Source: Hymenoscyphus infarciens
Lineage: Eukaryota > Ascomycota > Leotiomycetes > Helotiales > Helotiaceae
DNA length: 64,000 nucleotides
Direction of reading: 5' to 3'
Assembly (NCBI GenBank): GCA_001414345.1
Contig: LLCB01000202.1
Location: 1-64,000 of the forward strand
Shown here: positions 23,385 through 37,559 of the stretch, in pieces
How positions within the stretch are numbered: the first letter of the stretch is position 1
How the letters are laid out: every line of letters starts with the position of its first letter
Program-made: the position numbers and the translations under genes
The notes under the pieces: model-generated
Databases searched by the model: none
Seen by the model: only the letters and a program-made list of their open reading frames with translations
What the model was told of the DNA's origin: nothing

Positions 23385-24497
23385 ATGACTACTCCATTCC
23401 CCACTTACAGCGAGGATTACGATTTCTCGACCAACGATAGAGAAATCACCAGGGAACAAGCCCTTGCTCTTTCAACTGACGATGTTCATCGACCGATTTG
23501 GACGACTGAAGTTGAAGAAAACACACAAGCTGATCAAACCCATACTCCACCAGTTGTTGATTTGTCCGACGATGAACTTCAAAGGGACCTTGAACTAGCG
23601 CTTGAAACATCAGACGAGGGGGAGGAAGAGGATGAGGAAAAGGAGGACAAGAAAATGGAGGACGAGGAATCGGACTTTGACTTTGGGGAATCAGACGACG
23701 GGACGGATGATGAACCAAGTATTCTCTATGCATGCCGACACTGTGCAGAAGATGATCGCAACTGTTACAGCCTAGTCGAGAATCTTCACAACCACATCAG
23801 ATTGGATCACGGCTTAGATCTTATTGCGTGTTCCTTCTGTCCAGAAGATAGCTTGGAGTCCGACGAGGATCGTCAGAACCACGTCAGAATAGTTCATGGT
23901 TTGGTTTCCTGCCCACAATGCGGCAAGTTTCTTAAGAAGACAGATCTTAAGGAACATTTGGATAACACATGCCGCCCGACAGCTGATAGTATGATTTCTT
24001 GCCCAAAATGCGGCAAGGTTCTGAAGAAGAGAAGTCTTAAGAACCATTTGGAGAACCCAAAGGCATGCCGCCCGACAGCTGATATTAGGATTTCTTGCCC
24101 AAAATGCGGCAAGGTTCTGAAGAAGAAAAGTCTCAAGCCACACTTGGAGAACCCAAAGGCATGCCGCCCAGGTCATACTCCAAAGCCAAAGACACCTAGC
24201 CCTCGACGTTCTTCTACAACCCGCCAAACTCCTTCACCAATCCCGAAGAAGCGAGCCAGTACTGTCTTTAAAGCTGAGAGAGCGCAATTCCTCGAGAAAC
24301 TTGCAACGGACCCTGCTTCCTTAAAAGCGGAACAGCAGAGACTGTTTCAACAGAGTAGTAGTGCTCTCTCGCCGAGTGGTTCTCCGGGGGGGATTGACGG
24401 GATTGCAAGATTTAATGTTCGTCCAAGAGTTGGTAGTACGTCACCATCTCCTGCGGATCGCGAACATTCTTCACCACTCTTTTCTGCAACGGCATAA
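23385..24497 (+). CDS. Acidic multi-zinc-finger protein with duplicated C2HC fingers
   Basis: Single-exon protein of 370 aa. Residues 1-110 are acidic; DELQRDLELALETSDEG (about 63-79) resembles a ubiquitin-interacting motif, and 79-110 is almost continuous Glu/Asp/Lys. Two C2H2-like fingers follow (CRHC...HNHIRLDH, about 117-142; CSFC...HVRIVH, about 149-171). Three short C2HC units come next at about 176-196, 206-228 and 238-260, each built as SCPxCGKxLKKxxLKxHL. The last two are nearly identical at DNA level with a 96-bp period, so the duplication is recent. The C-terminus is Ser/Pro-rich with basic patches. Probably nuclear and nucleic-acid or ubiquitin binding by inference; no named orthologue recognised. 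Confidence 0.82.
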   Translation: MTTPFPTYSEDYDFSTNDREITREQALALSTDDVHRPIWTTEVEENTQADQTHTPPVVDLSDDELQRDLELALETSDEGEEEDEEKEDKKMEDEESDFDFGESDDGTDDEPSILYACRHCAEDDRNCYSLVENLHNHIRLDHGLDLIACSFCPEDSLESDEDRQNHVRIVHGLVSCPQCGKFLKKTDLKEHLDNTCRPTADSMISCPKCGKVLKKRSLKNHLENPKACRPTADIRISCPKCGKVLKKKSLKPHLENPKACRPGHTPKPKTPSPRRSSTTRQTPSPIPKKRASTVFKAERAQFLEKLATDPASLKAEQQRLFQQSSSALSPSGSPGGIDGIARFNVRPRVGSTSPSPADREHSSPLFSATA

Positions 24498-27400
24498 ATT
24501 GGAAAACTCGTTGATTGGGCTGAAGGGGTTGAGCATAACCACTGGAAACCAATCCCCTCCTCGAGAAGCCCCCGCCACAACCTAACCCCAAAAACGGCTT
24601 CCCTCCAAATCCTAGATTGAGATAAAACCAATATTGACTACTATAAGAAGATATTTCCACCCAAAATAATGTATAATTCCAAAAAAAAAATATAAAAACA
24701 AAGTACCATTGAACTGTGAGATCGTCGAAAATGTGATTCCACCAAGGGGGCGAAGAGAGATGTACACGAAAGCTGACGAGAATTAGATAGTTGCTTTTGA
24801 AGTTAAGCGAGGTGCGACACTTAGACACAAATCCTTGTTCTTTTCCTTCCCCTCGTCAAGAAGGAAAGAAAGGAAATGCACCATTGTCTTTTGGAAAGAT
24901 AAAGCGAAAGTTCCAAGGACATTCAATGGAGTTCCATCGGCTTTGTCTCTTTCGGGTCGCTTTATTTGCTTCAATTAGAGGGAACTAACAGAGTTTACAG
25001 GGCTTAGACAAGAAGAGTTTGACAAAGCACGAGATATATTCTTCAGCCAGTGAAGACCCCGGACAGTACTGGGCGTAGTATTTTCTGAACGTCCCTCAGG
25101 TCGTCACCACTTTTTGGTACACTTTTAGCACTAAAACTATGCCAGAACTACCTACACACCTACATTTATTCTTATAATTAAATAGCAAAAAAACACTAGA
25201 GATTTAAAGGTCGCTAGGCCTCTAAATTGAAGACCTCTTGGTGTGAGGTCTCGGTTTAGTAGCGTACTATTATTATTAGTAGAAGTAGATTAAATACTAA
25301 TAAGCAAGAGTTACTCTTTTAGGTATTTAAAAGATTATAGATTATGAGAGAGATAATGATTTCTAAAGATAGAGCTTTCATTTCTATTACTTTTTATATA
25401 ATAATACTTAATTTTATATAATATATATGTAGTAGAATTGAAAAAAGGGGGGTGTGTTTAAGCAAGAAAATGAGCTGAAAATTAGCTAAGGACGCTCGGA
25501 AAATAATACGCCTAGTATAGGAAGATATGATTTGGAGATGTTAAGAGAATCGAAACTTGAAAAACCAATGGCAATGTGTCCAAGGCCTGTTGGACGAAAA
25601 GAAGCGGTCTAGGGACTGACTGACTGACTCGAGGTACAGAATTGTGTCAATACTGACCCACTTATCTGAAATTTACCCTTCTCGATAGCCTAGGCAAGAA
25701 TTGCGTAACTCCAGTTTTTGAACATTCTTGAGCAATTAGAACAGCGCGCTAGGGGCACCAGGGGGTGCAGGAATTCGTGACTGGTCAAGAGCTGAGTACC
25801 TTTACACGACTAGGACTAGGAAAATCAATTCGATTATCCCACAAGACTAGAGCAATTAGATTCATATTATCTTCGTTGTTCTAGAAGAGATAGGAGAGTT
25901 GCAGAAGGGGAAGGTGCCTTAGACTACAGTCATGAATTCCTACAACCCCTGGTGGGGGTGTCGGAATTATTGTCCGTCCCTTGAAAGCATGAGCTTGAGT
26001 TGAGATGCTATAGTAAAATGATACTTAAGACTTCGAGGGAATTGTGCGAACCAGCGTATGAGAACGCCCATCCTCCAACTTTGATTCGGAAAATCTAGAA
26101 GCCATGTTTTCGTGTACGAGATAAGCTCAGATAGGTGCTCTGGTGGTGAAACTTTCAGCTGAAAATTGTTCTGACAAGCAAGCAGTACAGTACTCGCTGG
26201 AAAAAATATTCTTGATAAGAAACATTAAACGAGGTGTACTAGTACCTCAGAAAAACACTCAAAAACATCCCAGTAACGTGTACATCCAGCCCCCTCAATT
26301 ATCATACCAACCACACGATAACAGCGATAAGACCCAGCCTTGTAAGTGGAACAAAATCGGAGAGATAAGCCCCAAGAAGTTCTTACTTGCATCGTAAAGG
26401 TAGGGAATAATAGATTCTAGATCGCTTTCGGCCCTCGAGTCAAGGCATGACCCCGAAAGGTTACGATTTACTACAAGCGCATTTGGTTGTGATTGGCCAA
26501 CTGGAAGTGTAGAAAAAACGACCTGGTGATTGGGAGTAGTATCGGACCGTTACATGTAAAAAGAAAGAGGAAAGTAAAAACACTCAGCTACTTGGCGAGA
26601 AGCTCAATTGGACAACAGGGCCGACTTCGGCCATCAAAAAATGATATCGCACTCTGAATTTCCATCTCAACCCCGATCTGGCCATCTCGTACTTAACCCA
26701 ACATGTGGTCAACTGACGATGGGCATGAATGTGGGGGTGGGGTAGCCCAATGGGTGGTACAAGAAACTTTTCATTGTAACCCCATTGCAGCGGGATTTCC
26801 ATCCGGTGCAAGGCTTACAGCAAACGCTCGCGTGATCAACTACCATTCTTGACAATTTACAATATCAAGAGATAGCGAAATGTAACATGGTACAACGCAT
26901 ATTGAATGTGTTCCACAATATCGAGCACGTTTTGTGTAAGTCCATGCGAGTTTGTCAAGCTGCTCTGCGAGGTGCCGTTTTGGTAGACTGGCGGGTAAGC
27001 GAGTGTATGTCGTGTATTAGCGCTTTTCCGGTTATCAGGGTATTCTGTGAAAGTGGAAGTGTTCTCAGCTGAAATTTGATGATTGTACAAGACTTTGTAC
27101 GGCGAAGATTAGTACCTGAGGGCAATGTATCTCCCTGGGTGAGAACGCCAACGGGATCCTAGGGAACTCACTCTGATGAGCTGAGAACTTTATTTGAAGT
27201 GGTTGCAACAGGCGGAGAGGCCTCCGTCCGAAGATGTATTATGTCGGGTTTAATTGACCTCGCCTGATGCTGTTGCACCTTGCTGTTGCATCACCACAAC
27301 GTTGATTTGGGTAAACATGTGCTTGTCCAACCCTCCATGTCTTTCGAAATCGGGTTTGTGAAGCCAGATCTGAATTTTGAAAAGCTGTGACGGTTCGTGA

Positions 27401-29332
27401 TTTTCGACTTCTTGAGTCGACAAGAGACTACTCGGTCAGAGCTGTGAAGAAACCTTGACAGGGAGCTACCTAAATCAAGATGCATTAGCGCTCTAGGCAA
27501 AGCAAGTAGTTCTGTATCCTAGTTCCCTAGACAAAATCCTTGCCAAACGAGTCGTACACCGGAGCTAGATGAAAAATTCAACACTTTTTCCCTGTTGCAT
27601 TTGCTCTTCTCTTCGTCTGTTCTTCCTTTATTGGACTCAATTTCCTCTAATTGAACCGTTTCTTCTCCACGCCTCTAGACCCCTCGTTACCCCTCCCTGG
27701 TTGCGTTTGACTTTTCGCAATAAGGTCCCACCAAATATAAAGATCGCGGAATATTCGCGATGGGCTGCAGGTTGATCGCCATTCTCTGTGCAGGTGCTGC
27801 GGCTAGTCAGGCCGAAATTGAGTGCTCGTGCCAACAGTTTAGTATGTATCTCAACGGCTTTCTGTTGGTCTTTCATTTCCATTATCATAGGCTATTGTTT
27901 GTATTGGTTGGTATCATTGAAGACGCCACAATTGCATCTTTTCATACCATGCAGGTGAAATGGATTTCAAGTGGGGACCTGCACTGCAAGAAACGTCTTT
28001 CCTAGGATGTTGGCGTACCGGTACCATCCGGTCCCCATCAAGATCCAATTTGACCCCATCGCCACCTAATATGGGTATAGTAAGTACGGTACTGTACAGT
28101 ACCATACCTAGGTACTTGTGTGGAGTTGCGAGTATCCCTCTCCACCTGTTCCGCACCGGATGCGAAACATGAGTTCCGTCGACATTTCGTCTCAAGTTCT
28201 CCATTTTAAACAAGTTTGAAATGCGGAGAATGGGGTTGTCGAGTAAGTAAAACTTCCCATCATCCCATGTCCCAGTTCTTCTCAGTGACATTGCCGTGCT
28301 CGCTTATAGGGGAAAAGGCAGAGAGGGGGGTTCAGGAAAGACTTGGAAATTCCCTGGAGACACAATTATGTAACAAGGACCGATCAAACCTTGGGAGAGG
28401 TCAGCCCAGCAATTTTCAGAAAGGTAAAATGCACCCCTTATGCTTACTCGAGTATCATGGTTTGTTGAAAGAGAGAATCTCGCTTGTTAACAGTAACTTT
28501 CCCAAGTTGCCGACTCATCCACCCGACACTCCTCCTTCTCCTTTCCTTTCCTTTCCTCTCCTTTCCTTTCCCTCATTCCTACCGACGGTATCAATTGTTC
28601 TTTTTCTGCTCAATCGCCTCCAACCTTGCCTTGCCCTCGAGCCTCCCACCCGCGCCTCTCTCATGCAGTGTTCCTAATCTCCACCCGGCCCAGTCCAGCC
28701 CAGCGTACCTCGGCGCCATTGACCGAAGCACCGGAAAAATTGTGCGCATTGCTGCCGCAACTGGAAAACCGTTGTCTTCGTCCCTCTTTTACAAAGGACC
28801 CCGTTGGCTGGCTGCAACTGTCAGCCCAGGGTCTCACAGCTTGGTATCGCAAGAGCACGGGAGCCCTTTTCAAGGTGGGGTTGAGTTAGTTGACTGGAGA
28901 ACTCGACCACAGAATATCATATCTGATAATCCGGATCCTACCTATTAAGAGCAAGACGACACCCGGGACTTGGAGCATCTTATCGCCTACTTCAAATACA
29001 ATTAACTGTGTTGTGAATTTCTCCCTTCTTCATTCCCTTTCTGGCAGTCTACAAAACATAGATAAGTTCCAACTTTCTAGGTTGGAGTTCTCCGTTGTTC
29101 TGGACCCTGGGACTACCCTAAAGAGATAGCCGGCCGCTACCACTACCACTACCCCCACGTCATCCAGCCGCCAGTGCCAGTACAGTAACCGATTCACCTT
29201 CAACCACTTCCACGGCCCCCAACCCACGAGGACTTTCTCGCGCTTGCTTTGCACATATCTTCACAACACCGCCATTTTTTTGCTTCGTTTCGCGCAGTGC
29301 GTGCGCTTTTGTAGCACGCTTGAAAAGGAGAA
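24498..29332. other. 4.8-kb gene-poor stretch
   Basis: No gene is supported. The open frames are short, overlap on both strands and lack family signatures. An AT-rich, TA-rich island lies at about 25110-25450 and looks like RIP-decayed repeat. At 28088-28103 there is a 16-bp perfect palindrome (GGTACTGTACAGTACC). A C/T-only tract (CTTTC units, 28536-28572) and the C-rich run after it (to about 29330) probably form the distal promoter and leader of the SPX gene. Confidence 0.5.
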
Positions 29333-30864
29333 ATGAAGTACGGCAGGAATCTCCAAGCGCGCTCTGTGCCACAATGGGCGCCTTGTAAGTCAATCTTGTC
29401 TCGATTGCGCCCTGGGTACCTCTAACCGCCACGACTCTAGATAACGTTGATTATGACGCACTGAAATATCTGATCAAGACAAATACCACGAGAGATGCAG
29501 GACAAGCTGTCACCATTCCCGGCCAACCCGATACCACATTGAAGAGATTTGAGGAGCAGTTCTTCATTGAGCTGTCTAACCAACATGATCGGGTTGATCT
29601 CTTCGTTAAGAGCAAAGCAGATGAAATTGATCGCAGACTCCGTGAGTTTACAAGGGATAAGGACAATGGAGTTCACACTGACAAGTTCAGGATCGGCACA
29701 GAAGAACCTCCTCCGATTGCTTGGTCGCTGCTCAGATAGCAATGGCAAGCCACTGTCCCAGAAGAGACGAGAGAAATTCGCCAGATACGATGATCGCATA
29801 GAAAAGTAGGTTGGCATTATACAAAGAGGTGAGGGCAATGTTAATAGAAACAGATGTGGGGAAGAAATCAGATTGCTCCAGCGATTCGTCAAGGAGCAGA
29901 GAGTTGCGTTCTACAAGATTCTGAAAAAGTACAAGGTATGCAAGGTCACACACGCGTTCAGCACCCATAACAAGCTAATTGATTGGGAAAGAAATGGACA
30001 GGATCAAGAACCGTCGAGGACCGATTCAATTACGAGATTCTAGCCAGCCCAAAAAGCTTCACAAGAATCGATTTCGACCCCTTATTTTCCCAATATACCG
30101 AACTCCTCTCCAACCTCCGGTCATCTACACCGGATACTAGCGGTCCTGCCACACCCCGCAGCGAATCACGCCGACCTAGCACAAATCCTCCTATACAACC
30201 ACCAGCGCAAATATATTGGAATGAATATGATAATGGAAGCGAGGCGGAAGATGAACCATATATGATATCAATTGATCCAAATGAGGATTCTACATTTCCA
30301 GGAGCGAAAGCATTTGGATATGTCGTAGCAAAAGCACTTGTGCCGGTAGAAAAGATGAAAGGATGGTTTATTCCAGGTGGTCATTCTTACGATGAAAGAC
30401 GACCCCTCTTAGGAAACGGAAACTACCTTCGCAGCCCCCAAAACGTTCTCGATACGACAGATGCCGAAGACGACGCATACGCATCCTCGAATGAATTCCC
30501 AAGCGGCTATGTAACACACTACGCTACATTTCCCAGTATCGAAGATCAGAAGCTAACTCGACACAAAGAGATCATCCTTCTCCAATCTTGCATTGGTTGT
30601 TTTGTTGCCGCGTTCGTCCTTTTGCTTATCGCTGGGATTCTCGTGGAAACAGGACGACATCACTACAGGCTCGAGGTTGACGCTGGAGGTCTCACAGGAG
30701 TTGTGGCAAGTCTCTTCTTTGCTATAATGGGCTTTGCTTCCATGTTGTATCGAAGGGACACTTTAAGCTGGTTGCATCGGGCCTCCGTCCTGGTTACATT
30801 TGTCCTCATTTGCGTCTTGGACGGGATACTATTGGTTGTCATCGCTGAGAACGGGGGGCTATGA
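29333..30864 (+). CDS. SPX-domain protein with C-terminal three-span membrane region
   Basis: Five exons: 29333-29384, 29441-29641, 29691-29805, 29848-29935 and 29992-30864, giving 442 aa. Introns are 42-56 nt, with GTAAGT, GTGAGT, GTAGGT and GTATGC donors. The N-terminus (MKYGRNLQARSVPQWAPYNV) and the segments LKRFEEQFFIELSNQHDRV, GKPLSQKRREKFARYD and QRFVKEQRVAFYKILKKYKK are a complete SPX domain, including the Lys cluster that binds inositol pyrophosphates to report phosphate status. A long acidic, Ser/Pro linker follows, then three hydrophobic spans at about 345-440. Vacuolar VTC proteins share SPX plus three spans, but the polyphosphate-polymerase domain between them is absent here. Likely a vacuolar or other endomembrane phosphate-sensing protein; exact role unknown. 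Confidence 0.88.
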
Positions 30865-31739
30865 GGGCATGTCAGGAAATTGGCTGAACCGGCAACAAAT
30901 TTCACCAAGACTCGACTGGATAAGTGCTTGAGGAGTTTTTGATGGTACGCGGATTTTTTGGAGTGAAGGACCAAAAACTGGATCCTCTGAAGGAAGGGCT
31001 ATTTACTTTAAGAAGGGCCAAATCCACGACCCCCCACGTATTTTCACCTACGTTTTCCTTTTATTTCTTGTTTTTCATCTTTCTGTTGCATAAACAATAA
31101 GCCTGGCGTTCGGACATCCTTTTTTTCACTCGCAGCTGGAAAATGAATTGAAAGCGAAATGAAGTTAGGAAATGTGTTAGATTGACACTTTTCTCTTTTA
31201 CTTTTGCGGCAAATTTGGTAATACCTTTAGAAGGAGGGTCTTCTTTGAACTACAAGATGGGTTCGATTGATGGATTGTACATATAATGGAGTCTCGTTTT
31301 TCCTTTTTCTCCCTTTGGGACGGAAGCACATGGAATGGAGTGGGAAAAAACAGTTGGGTTTTGCTGGTTGGCGACCTCTGGCGTGGCATGGACGCGTTGG
31401 GATGGAATGGGCGCTGTTTGGAGTAAACAAGAGAAGCGAAGACCTCGGGAAGCGTTGGTAAATACCTGGTAGAGTAGGTTCAAGAGGGTTGAGAGGGTTG
31501 AGCTATAGGCTCCCTGAGCGGGTTATGGTTTGCGATATTGATGCGAGTGGGAGGGCTGATAGAGATAATGAGAATGAGAATGAAAAGATCTGTTTATAAG
31601 AATTACTAATTTTCTACCTCTATATGCGATTTCAGTTGAATTGCCATGTTTGTAGGTAAGGGAATCAGTTGTTATTGCGTCTGCTTCCTAGTCTTCCTAC
31701 TCGCTTGAAGAACATAAGAGCAGAGTCCTCTCGCGTTTT
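30865..31739. other. Intergenic region after the SPX gene
   Basis: Contains the 3' UTR of the SPX gene and low-complexity tracts, for example a GAGAATGA repeat near 31569-31583. No gene supported. Confidence 0.5.
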
Positions 31740-32610
31740 GAGCGCCTGGCTTCGGTTTGCGGGGTCATGGTACTGTACCGCTTACTCGACAACTCCCTAG
31801 CTTACTCGTAAACACTCTTTTTGGCCCCCGAATATGAATTCGTGGCTTACGCAGCAGTTAGTAACTACCCAACAATTATTTCGCTTACTCATGTACCCTT
31901 TTTGGTCTACCCTCTTTTTTTAAAAAAAAATCAAAATCAAAATCAAGGCTATTAATAGGTGACTTACAAATTGTACAACTCTTTTTTTTAATAAGATATT
32001 TTCTACAAAGATGTGGGTATTGGTACATCTGATGACCTACAAATAAGCAACTTGGAGATAAATCCCGAGCCTATGGAATTCTGTCTGAAGCGGTATAGAA
32101 ATATGAGTGATGGTTTGTTTGATGAGAGATGGCTTATTTGATATTTGAGTTACCTGAGATTTAGTAGCTTACTTGCTACAATTTGGCCTTCAAATGTGAT
32201 GGTTAAGCTTACTCGACATTCATTAGCTTACCCGATGTTTGCTAGCTTATTGGTATTTGTCTAGCTTACTAGTGACTCATTTTTGGCCCCCAACTTTGAT
32301 TCTGGCTGACTGTTGGATTACTCGTGGGTTACTTAGTATTTAGCAGCTTACTGGTAACTTTCTTTTTGGCCCTTAAATGTGGATGCAGGCTTACTTGTCA
32401 TTTGGTAGCTCACCTGACAATGGGTAGCCTACGGCAAATTCTTCAGCTTACTCGCCAACCTCTTTTGGTCCCCAAACACAGCGTTTTCATTCTCCCAGCC
32501 TAGCCTAGCCTAAGAGTCAAGCGTAGAAGTTAGTAGCTTACTCGTCAACTTGTTCGCTTACTCAATAACTCTTAACTTACTTACTAATATTTTTTGCCCT
32601 CTAAAAACAT
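31740..32610. repeat. Degenerate GCTTACTCG array
   Basis: The word GCTTACTCG or a one-base variant occurs about a dozen times (for example 31780, 31799, 31883, 32167, 32209, 32451 and 32534), always on this strand, often preceded by TA. It alternates with a second word, TTTTTGGCCCCCAAA or a variant (near 31818, 31907, 32189, 32280, 32362, 32463 and 32598). The order resembles an old tandem array of composite units, each with several GCTTACT words then one GGCCCCCAA word. No coding frame runs through it. Confidence 0.6.
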
Positions 32611-33916
32611 CTTAACTTCAGAAGAAAGCTTCTTCTTCCTTCTAAGGGGGAAAAGGTATACGCGTATATATTTGCCTACCTTAGCTTAGTCCTCATATCG
32701 TCGCTCGCTCGCTCGCTCGCTTGCGAATTCAAAGGGCAGAAGAGAAAAGAGGGATAGACCACGAGAACGTCACTCTCTACAAATAAATAAAGAAATAAAC
32801 TTGAAAAGCTACAACTAACTACATTTACTTACACATACAAATACACATAACCTAGTACTAATCCACGATCGTATGGACCTCTTTTCGTACGCCCGCCCGC
32901 CTCACTCCGGAGTAAATAGTACGCGCAAGAGTAAATAAATCTTGTATTTGAAAGGTGGAAAATGTTATTGTGATTTATTTCCTCCTAACTTGATATTCGC
33001 ATTACTTACTAGAGGAAGAGGAAGTTGCAATTGGGTTAGTAATAGAGAACGCGTTGATGGTGGAATTAGGAGATATAATATCTCAGAATAGGTATCCCAA
33101 CAACCAAACCGGTCGGATTTTTTACAAGATATTTCCACAAAAGGTAATAATTAGTAGATAGATAGGTAACCTCCCAACAGCAACCCCCCCCCCCCTACCT
33201 GCCCAACCTGCCCTTCAAAAAATAAAATTCACGACTCGTCCTATTAGACCTTTTCCTGCTCTCCTTTGATTCTCCTTTTTTATCTTCTGGGCCGATGAAG
33301 GAAAGGCGAGCTCTTCTCCTCACGTGCCTTGCTTGAAAGGAGAGAGGAAAGCTGATGGATGCGGGAGAGAGGGGATTGATTCATGTTGGGCTCGTACCTA
33401 GGTAGCTGTGGAGGTCGCTTGTGGTAGTATGTATGCAATTATACGGATTTAAAGGGGAGTTGAAGACATGCGTCACGACGGGTTGATTACGAAGGGATGA
33501 TATGATATGATGAGTACGAATACAAAATCTCGGTCGGGAGCTTTCTAGACTTGAGGAGTTGTGATTGATTTATCATTTCAAAGCTCGGTCTTCAAATTCG
33601 GTTACTCGAACCTCTTATCTGAAAGAGGACTAGTCACAAAAATGCAGATATCGTCGATGAGCAAGCAAGTATTAGTATATTGAAATCTTTGCTTTGGTAT
33701 TGTATCTCTCCTAAAATTTCATTTTCTCTTCACGAGAACACCAAAACGCCAGACCAGTGGAGACAACATTGCCAAGACAAAAGATTTCCGAACCCATACA
33801 AAGTACCATCATCTCATAAACATTACCCATGGCATATATATCTTTCCCAAATCTATATTTTTGGTTTTTACCATCTCAAAAAAGTACACGCACACGAACA
33901 GAAACGTTGCCTTCCT
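32611..33916. other. Intergenic region with simple repeats
   Basis: Includes a GCTC tetranucleotide run (32702-32721), short ACA/TAC-rich leader-like sequence, a poly-C run near 33186 and the 3' flank of HEM2. No gene supported. Confidence 0.5.
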
Positions 33917-35128
<1,212 letters not shown>

Positions 35129-37559
35129 GGTGTTGTTGATGGGCGCAAAGTAGATGAATGGGTGGAAGCAATTGAAAAGAACAAGTAGGAACCTGGAAGG
35201 AGAGGGGAAGATATGGGAGTTGGTGTTGGTGAGTGAGAGCGAGTGATCAGGAACTGCTGGTGCACCTTTTCGAGGGTCCAGGTGGCGGCGAAGACCTTCC
35301 TACATTCTGCACTACTGTGGTGACGGCGCTACGCCGGTCCGACTGCGAGGGATCTCCGAGTGGCTTGTTTTGTGTCGGAGTACGGAATTCGGATTCGTTT
35401 ATTTGATATCACCCAGGGCTCATTGGCTGCTTAATTTGTGGGTGTTGGAAGTGAATGATCACAAGGGATGAGCAGATTGATTTATCATGAAGATCAATTG
35501 AGAGGAAGGAAGTGTTGAAACGGTGGTTCGTCTTTACTTTTCAATCCCATCCTCCCCTCGCTTGCCCTTTCACCACATTTCATCAAGGTGTCTGAGGCCT
35601 CGGGTCCTCGGGGAAGCAATGCCGGAGGTCAGTGCCGTAGCCAATCATATGTGCAGAATATTTGGTGACCAACCCTCTATTTTCGTTCCGAGGCTAGAAA
35701 TCTCGACGACCTCTCTTCATCGACACACTCACTACCTACCTAATGCCTTTTATCAAGCAATTGTGACAACGTGAGAATGCAAATGCTCGCTTTTGCGTTG
35801 CCTATTTGACGCCACGTTGGAATGCCAGACATTTCTTTCATTATTGCAAGCTATAAAAGCCTCCCTACCTCGGGCAGAGTAATGGGGGTGATTAATGAGA
35901 AGATAAGCATGAGTAAAAGATGCAATATCTTCGTATGAGAGTTGGTATTGTTATTGTAACAGCTGTCAGTAAATCTCGGTAGGTGTATCGTTACTCTCGA
36001 AATATTATCCTCAAGATGTAACTCAACTAACCACCATCAGGGTTGGAGTTTGTAACTGACCAAAAACAAAGTACCTCCACTCAACCCCTCAACCGTTCAA
36101 GCAAGACTTGGAATATCATCCTCGTTCAAAAACCATGTAAGTTGTCGGGTTGCCTACCTACTCTGTGTAAGATCTTTCGTCTTGTCCACCCACAAAAAGA
36201 CATTGTGCTAGAGTCAAAATTGTGCCTTTTTAGTAGAACGTAGAACGACCTTGAAGACTTACGGCCGCTCATATAGGTCAACTCTCATGCCATCACCTCA
36301 ACGGGTTTATTGAGATCCAGATCTGCAAAAGTGCTAACTTGAAGCATATAAAAATATAACTTGTAGCACAACGGGCGAAGGTCGACTGTGGAGCAATAGT
36401 ACCTCAAAACCCGCAAGCTCAATGGCTAACGCATCTCAGAATTCCATTCGTAGTGTAACCCCCAACCAGACATAATCAGGCATCTGAGAATTTGAAGGCA
36501 TTTGACAGTCGATTGATGAACAGGCCTGAAGGTATCTCTTGAAGACTCGCTATATATGACATGGGATTATCTACACTGGCCCTCTCAAGTGTGTCCTGAG
36601 ATGAGAGTGCCTGGTAAAGACGCACCTCATCGTCGTTTGGTCTCTCACTGTTTTGGTAGTACCTATAGTACCAAGCAGTTATTGCCTGCCCTGTTCCATG
36701 GAAGGGTTCTCAATGAAGCCAAAGTGCAGGTGGGTTCAGATCAGATCTATCATCTTCCCGTTTTCCGGGTTCTCCACGATCGGGTGCACCGTTGGCAGAT
36801 CCGATCATTGGAACCGATTGATTACCTTTTGTAAGAAGAGAGCCATCCGAAGGTGGTCTCCTACATCGGATTCCCTCAAATGGAATGGATCAGACGGGAT
36901 TGAGCAAGTTTCCAAGTTGATTCCAGCTCTACCTTATAAATCGGTGGATGGGTGTAGCTGGGAAGGCACGAGTGAGCGCCAACTCGCCAATGGCTTCCTC
37001 GGTCGGCTCGCCAAGCGATCTTGATCTTCCAGTTCTCGCGACACTCCACCTCACTTGAGAGCACTTTCCCTTCCGAGTAATCACGAGTCAAAGGGCAAGC
37101 GAACAGTCAAAGGGCAAGCGAACGTTCAAAGGCAACCGCAATGTCGCCAGTTAAATGAATGAGCTAATTTCCCCCGGTTGCTCCTGCCGCCAGTAAAATT
37201 GGCAACCGATCTCTTCTCCATCGTCTTTGCGCTCCCCTTCACCTTTTCTTTCCCTTTCCCTTTCCACCCACCAGCCACCACCATCCCCCGTCACCGAGTG
37301 CAACACCAGAGAGCCTCGTTGATGAGAGTGCGGTAGATCGTTTGTACGCCGTCTAGGGCATTCCCTTTGGTACAACTTTTCTGAAGCACACCGGCGAGAG
37401 CGCCTTGCTTGGCGGCAATCCAATTCAATTCGATTCAGCTTCACCTTCACCTTCACCTTCACCTTCACCTTCACCTTCACCTTCACCTTCACCTTCACCT
37501 TCACCTTCACCTTCGCACCGACGACACCAAGCCTCGCATCGCAGGCAGCCACTCGCATC
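35129..37559. other. Intergenic region between HEM2 and the Ser-rich protein gene
   Basis: Upstream regions of two divergent genes. Two and a half copies of a 19-bp unit (GTCAAAGGGCAAGCGAACA) lie at about 37087-37130. A TTCACC hexanucleotide run of about 13 copies (37438-37514) sits just before the 37560 start and is probably transcribed leader. Open frames near 36556-37024 show no family features. Confidence 0.5.

Noticed and set aside
28088..28103. 16-bp perfect palindrome GGTACTGTACAGTACC
   Set aside because: Isolated; no gene nearby in the right place and no repeat of it in the window, so an operator role cannot be argued.
36556..37024. Plus-strand open frames of 92-123 codons
   Set aside because: Two frames overlap, composition is not coding-like, and no domain or splice pattern supports either.
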